Source: JBDRLH01 sp043813215 (GTDB taxonomy: Bacteria > Patescibacteriota > Minisyncoccia > Minisyncoccales > JAQTPW01). Taken from it: a stretch of DNA of 10,005 nucleotides. The stretch lies in contig JBDRLH010000038.1 in assembly GCA_043813215.1 (NCBI GenBank), forward strand, positions 1 to 10,005. Direction: 5' to 3'. The position numbers and the translations under genes are program-made. Below, piece after piece: positions 6,357-10,005 of this stretch; within the stretch, counting starts at the first letter, position 1, and every line of letters starts with the position of its first letter. The notes under the pieces are model-generated. The model saw nothing but the letters and a program-made list of their open reading frames with translations, had not been told where the DNA came from and did not search any database.

Positions 6357-7865
6357 TTACATCATTAATTGTCCAATTAACTTTTTTGGCACCCGGCTTT
6401 CTAAAAGAATGACATCGCTCTCTTTTGTAAAACTTTTTATTTTTTCGAAAATCTTTTTTGGATTATCCATAAATATTGCTTTGGTGCCGGCAGTTTTTTG
6501 AATTTCCTTAAAATAATCTTTTGTCGTAATTATCGCCAAATCACAAATCTCTCCGATTTTTTTGCCAATCCTTCTATGGACTTCTTTTGAGGCCCCACTC
6601 AATTCAATCAAGCAAGGCATAACAAGAATTTTCTTACCCGATCGCCCTTTTAAATATTCCAAATGAGCTATGACGCTGTCTGGATTTGCCGAGAAAGTCG
6701 CGTCAATAATTTTTAATCCATTAATTCCGTTTTTTATTGTAATTCCTCCAAATTTATTATCAATTTTATCAACTGCCCTGTTTATTTCTTCCTGCGTCAT
6801 CCCAAGCTCTTTAGCTACCATTTTTGCCACCTCAATATTTTCCATACCTGAAAATTCTATGCTTTGACCATATAAAAACTTCTTTATATTTGTCTGGCTG
6901 TAAAGCCTAAGACAATGTTCGTTTTTCCCGTTAAAAAAAGCCGTTCCGTCCGGCGGCAGACTCTCAATTAGTTCGTATTTTGCTTTGATTATATTTTCCT
7001 GCGAACCGAAAGTGGCCATATGCTGCTCGTTAATGCCGGTTAAAATGCCTATTTTTGGCTTAACTATATCGCATAGTAATTTTATACCGCCCACATTATA
7101 CGCTCCCATTTCCACGATGAAAATTTCATGGGCTTCATTTAAATCATTTAAAATGCATTGAGATATGCCAACTTCCGAATTTTGATGCTCTTTTGTTTTT
7201 AAAGTTTTTTCTCCAAACCTTTCTGCAAGAATAGAATATAAAAATTCTTTAGTTGAGGTTTTACCGTAGCTTCCAGTAATGCCGACTACCAGCAAATCCT
7301 TGAATTTTTCTCTTTTTAATTTGGCTTTGTTTAAAATCCTGTTTCGCAAAAAGAACGTCAAAGGTTGAAATAAAAGAATGACGATTGAAAAAATAACCGG
7401 GCCAAAAACATCAAAAAATAACAACCAAAAAGTAAAAATGACGATTCTGTTTGAATCGCTGAATATTTCAAAATTTTCCCAAAATCCCATAGTTGCAGAA
7501 ATCAAAAAAATAAGACCGAATTCAAAAATCAAAATTGCTAAAAACAGGAATGCGGTTTTTTTTGTCAAAACCGGCTTTTTAATTTTATTTTTAATCAAAT
7601 CAAAAAATATCTTGGGAAATTCCAGCAAATAAATAATAATTGTCCCGAAAAAAGTCAAAAGCGGCATAACAGAGAAAACCAGCAATAAAATGATTTTTAA
7701 AATACTTATCGGATTAAAAATCAATTTCCTGCCCTTGTCGGTATCAAAGTGGGCCAGAAAACGGCCGGTATGGTATTCTTTTAACTGCCAAAGATAAAGA
7801 TAGAATAAAGCAATTTTGGTGCTGTGGACTAACCAAAGAAAGCCAAAAAACTGAAACGGTTCCAT
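6357..7865 (-). CDS. Membrane-anchored MurF-like Mur ligase
   Basis: The 502-residue product joins an N-terminal membrane domain to a complete Mur ligase. Hydrophobic segments lie at about 8-28, 52-82, 105-126 and 141-172. The ligase begins near 190 with the ATP loop GITGSYGKTST (195-205, K202). It continues with HQNSEVG (227-233), VEMGAYNVGGI (251-261), TGINEQHMATFGS (276-288) and AKYEL (295-299). DATFSANPDS (388-397) is the counterpart of the DxYNANP motif of MurF. The closest soluble relative is MurF, which adds D-Ala-D-Ala to UDP-MurNAc-tripeptide; the substrate is inferred. Canonical MurF lacks the membrane part, so here the ligation may occur at the membrane. It is separated from its operon neighbours by 7-8 bases and has no Shine-Dalgarno. 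Confidence 0.8.
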   Translation of the reverse strand: MEPFQFFGFLWLVHSTKIALFYLYLWQLKEYHTGRFLAHFDTDKGRKLIFNPISILKIILLLVFSVMPLLTFFGTIIIYLLEFPKIFFDLIKNKIKKPVLTKKTAFLFLAILIFEFGLIFLISATMGFWENFEIFSDSNRIVIFTFWLLFFDVFGPVIFSIVILLFQPLTFFLRNRILNKAKLKREKFKDLLVVGITGSYGKTSTKEFLYSILAERFGEKTLKTKEHQNSEVGISQCILNDLNEAHEIFIVEMGAYNVGGIKLLCDIVKPKIGILTGINEQHMATFGSQENIIKAKYELIESLPPDGTAFFNGKNEHCLRLYSQTNIKKFLYGQSIEFSGMENIEVAKMVAKELGMTQEEINRAVDKIDNKFGGITIKNGINGLKIIDATFSANPDSVIAHLEYLKGRSGKKILVMPCLIELSGASKEVHRRIGKKIGEICDLAIITTKDYFKEIQKTAGTKAIFMDNPKKIFEKIKSFTKESDVILLESRVPKKLIGQLMM

Positions 7866-7873
7866 AGTAAATT

Positions 7874-8710
7874 TTAATTGTTCTTATCTAAAAAATTAAG
7901 GATTATTTCGGCAAGCCTGCCGGGAACCTCTATGTGAGGGCTGTGGCCGATTTTTGGAATAATTTTAAGTTCTGAATCGGCAATTTTTTCGTTAAAAATA
8001 CGCCCGTATCTTAAAGGAACCATTTTATCGGCTTCTCCCCAGACAATCAGAGTTTTTACTTTAATTTTCGGCAAATCTTGCGACAAATCTTCCGCCAAAA
8101 CTTTTTTAATCGTTTCTTTCATTGTGCCTTTTGCTTTGACGTAATCTTTGTTGCGCAAAAAACTGTAGAAAACACTCCGAATACCGTCCCTGAATCTCGC
8201 TAAATGTTTGGGAGTAAAAATTATGTTGCCTATTTTAGCTAACCAAAAAATCAAAAATGTCTTTAAATTCATCTTGGGTTTTATGCCGGCGGAGTCGCAT
8301 AAAATAAGCCCTTTTATTTTTTCAGGATGCTCTGCGGCCAGCCGAACGGATATTCTTCCTCCAAAAGAATGGCCTAAAAGAAAAAAGTCCTCTAAATTTA
8401 TTTCTTCTACAAATTTTAAGACAAAATCAGTATAATTTTTTACCCCCCAGGGAGAAGGCGGAGTCAGGCTTTTACCAAATCCGGGAAGATCAGGAACAAT
8501 AACTTTAAAACCTTTTTTTGTCAGAATGCTTTGAACTCTTAACCAGGAGTCCGAACTCCCTCCCCAGCCGTGCAGTATTAAAAGCGCACCCCGTTCCTTA
8601 AATTTATCCGGAAAAACTTTAATTCCGGCAAAATCAAAAGGAAGCTCGCCTCTTTCCGTGGTTTTATAGTTTATATCCAGCCCGTTGATTAAAATGCTCT
8701 TTTCCTCCAT
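7874..8710 (-). CDS. Alpha/beta hydrolase
   Basis: This 278-residue alpha/beta-hydrolase-fold enzyme has HGWGG (47-51) for the oxyanion hole. The nucleophile is S115 in the elbow GHSFGG (113-118), the acid D228 in VWGEADKMVP (223-232), and the catalytic histidine H256 in GHSPHIE (255-261). A cap domain is likely at about 143-212. It has no signal peptide or membrane helix, so it is probably cytoplasmic. The substrate is not predictable; esterase or C-C hydrolase activity are both possible. Residues about 17-40 form an unexpectedly long segment between the first strands. It lies eight bases after serS and eight before the Mur ligase, so it is co-transcribed, but its link to wall synthesis is unknown. 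Confidence 0.85.
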   Translation of the reverse strand: MEEKSILINGLDINYKTTERGELPFDFAGIKVFPDKFKERGALLILHGWGGSSDSWLRVQSILTKKGFKVIVPDLPGFGKSLTPPSPWGVKNYTDFVLKFVEEINLEDFFLLGHSFGGRISVRLAAEHPEKIKGLILCDSAGIKPKMNLKTFLIFWLAKIGNIIFTPKHLARFRDGIRSVFYSFLRNKDYVKAKGTMKETIKKVLAEDLSQDLPKIKVKTLIVWGEADKMVPLRYGRIFNEKIADSELKIIPKIGHSPHIEVPGRLAEIILNFLDKNN

Positions 8711-8718
8711 CTTTTCTT

Positions 8719-10002
8719 TTACCCTTTGATCGTTTTAAACGCCAAGTATTTTTCCAGAGCTTTGGGCACTTTTATGCTTCCGTCTTTTTGTTGATAATTT
8801 TCCATAAGCATAATTAAAATTCTACCGATGGCAAAAGCCGTTCCATTTAATGTATGGGCAAAGTGTATTTTTCCCGACTTATCGCGATAACGGATATTCA
8901 GACGCCTGGCTTGAAAATCAGTGCAGTTGGAAGTTGAGTGCGTCTCTCTGTATTTATTTTCTGATGGCAACCATGTTTCAATATCATATTTTGAAGCCGC
9001 CGGTCTGCCCAAGTCGCCGGTGCAAATGTTTATTACTTGATATGGCAAACCCAACGCCTTCATTAATTTTTCTTCAATGGCTAAAAGCAATTTATGCTCG
9101 CCTTTTGAATCTTCGGGGTTTGAGAATATAACCATTTCTAATTTATCAAATTGGTGCACTCGTAAAATTCCCTTGGTATCTTCGCCGTAAGAACCGGCTT
9201 CTCTGCGAAAACAAGTTGAAAATCCTACATACCGTAAGGGTAAATCTTTTTCATTTAAAATTTCATCTGTATGCATTGCCACAAGTGATTGTTCTGATGT
9301 GCCGGCTAAATAAAGCTTATCTTCTGGAAAATAATATGCCTCTTTGGCGTCTATCGCTTCAAAATATCCGGTGCCTCTGGCCATTTTTTCTTTCAAAAAC
9401 ACCGGTGGAAGCACGGGAATAAAACCTTCTTTTCTGACGGTATCCATCACCAAATTTATAATAGCAAACTCAAGTAAAGGCAATTCTCTCTTTAAATATC
9501 CGAATCTTGAACCGGCCACCTTGCCGGCTCTTTCTGTATCAATTAAATCTAAACTTTTCCCCAATTCCATATAATCTTTCGTCTCAAAATTAAATTTTGG
9601 CAACTTCCCTACTTTTCTTAAAACAACATTTTGGGAATCATCTTTACCAACCGGCACATCGTCAAAAGGAATATTAGGCAACAAAATTAATAAACTATTT
9701 AATTCTTCTTCTATCTTTTTTAATTCCGGCTCTAAATTTTTAAATTTCTCTTTCAATTCTTTAGCTTTTTGAATTACTGTGGCGTCGTGCCCTGCCCCGC
9801 CTGCATCGCCTGTGGCGAAGCCACTGCGGGCAAGCCTGCTTATTTTATTTTGTTCTGCTTTCAAACTTTCCGAGTTGGTCATTAACTCTCTTTTTTTCTT
9901 ATCTAATTCTAAAATTTCATCCACATCAATTTTAACCTGTTTTTTATCACAGGCCTCTTTTACTATATCGCTATGTTCTCTGATAAAGTTTAAATCTAAC
10001 AT
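8719..10002 (-). CDS. serS: Serine--tRNA ligase
   Basis: SerRS charges tRNA-Ser (and tRNA-Sec where present) with serine through seryl-adenylate in the cytoplasm. At 427 residues it has the expected length and domain order. An N-terminal coiled-coil hairpin (about 1-105) recognises the tRNA. The class II core has motif 2 FRREAGSYGEDTKG (265-278) with VHQFDKLE (282-289). TGDLGRPAASKYDIETWLP (328-346) and THSTSNCTDFQARR (354-367) lie near the active site, and motif 3 is NGTAFAIGR (386-394). The tip of the coiled coil holds an 18-residue GC-rich insert (58-75), away from catalysis. The ATG at 10002 starts the standard MLDLNFIREH terminus. Its promoter lies beyond the window. As first visible gene it probably heads the operon. 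Confidence 0.95.
   Translation of the reverse strand: MLDLNFIREHSDIVKEACDKKQVKIDVDEILELDKKKRELMTNSESLKAEQNKISRLARSGFATGDAGGAGHDATVIQKAKELKEKFKNLEPELKKIEEELNSLLILLPNIPFDDVPVGKDDSQNVVLRKVGKLPKFNFETKDYMELGKSLDLIDTERAGKVAGSRFGYLKRELPLLEFAIINLVMDTVRKEGFIPVLPPVFLKEKMARGTGYFEAIDAKEAYYFPEDKLYLAGTSEQSLVAMHTDEILNEKDLPLRYVGFSTCFRREAGSYGEDTKGILRVHQFDKLEMVIFSNPEDSKGEHKLLLAIEEKLMKALGLPYQVINICTGDLGRPAASKYDIETWLPSENKYRETHSTSNCTDFQARRLNIRYRDKSGKIHFAHTLNGTAFAIGRILIMLMENYQQKDGSIKVPKALEKYLAFKTIKG
9781..9835 (-). repeat. GC-rich repeat-like insert at the SerRS coiled-coil tip
   Basis: By direct count, 44 of the 60 bases at 9781-9840 are G or C (73%), while the sequence on both sides is clearly AT-rich. It encodes ARSGFATGDAGGAGHDAT (residues 58-75) between KISRL and VIQKAKELKEK, the two arms of the helical hairpin, where family members have a short turn. 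It contains a GTGGC/GCCAC stem (9812-9816 with 9820-9824). The frame is kept and both helices are intact, so the insertion is probably tolerated. Exact borders are uncertain by a few codons. Confidence 0.65.
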
Positions 10003-10005
10003 AAT

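Noticed and set aside
7910..7920. GGCAAGCCTGC shared with 9829-9839 in serS as a repeat copy
   Set aside because: In the hydrolase it encodes part of the native-looking VPGRLAEI motif, and an 11-base match is too short to claim a repeat.

Overview
The window looks like chromosomal DNA from a Candidate Phyla Radiation (Patescibacteria, probably Parcubacteria-like) bacterium. This is inferred from the AT-rich sequence, very tight gene packing, near absence of Shine-Dalgarno sites inside the operon, a Mur ligase fused to a membrane domain, a FemAB/Dxr/FtsQ cluster, and short GC-rich palindrome-like inserts inside reading frames (for example one encoding LPAGRQV). No taxonomic marker was searched.

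Layout. Positions 1-7 hold the first codons of a leftward gene that leaves the window; it has a strong Shine-Dalgarno. Positions 8-308 are a divergent control region. Leftward, a good promoter drives a roughly 200-nt leader with a possible 26-codon peptide and several mutually competing stems. Rightward, an extended -10 element precedes a 589-residue GT-C type membrane glycosyltransferase (309-2078). From 10002 down to 2075 the minus strand carries seven genes with gaps of 2-8 bases or a 17-base overlap: serS, an alpha/beta hydrolase, a membrane-anchored MurF-like ligase, a DegT-type aminotransferase, dxr, a FemAB-type aminoacyltransferase and an ftsQ-like gene. The operon and the glycosyltransferase converge and their stop codons interlock in one TTAA.

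Together the genes suggest a cell-envelope module. Dxr feeds isoprenoid, hence polyprenyl-phosphate carrier, synthesis. The Mur ligase completes the peptidoglycan stem peptide, and FemAB may add a cross-bridge residue using aminoacyl-tRNA. FtsQ links wall synthesis to division. DegT and the GT-C enzyme would make and attach surface sugars. SerRS heads the operon. No CRISPR array, tRNA, rRNA or transposase was seen.

The two observations most worth following are the four short repeat-like inserts inside otherwise intact conserved genes, clearest as a 73% GC island in serS, and the structured leader with a candidate leader peptide on the left. No complete new defence or mobile system is visible.
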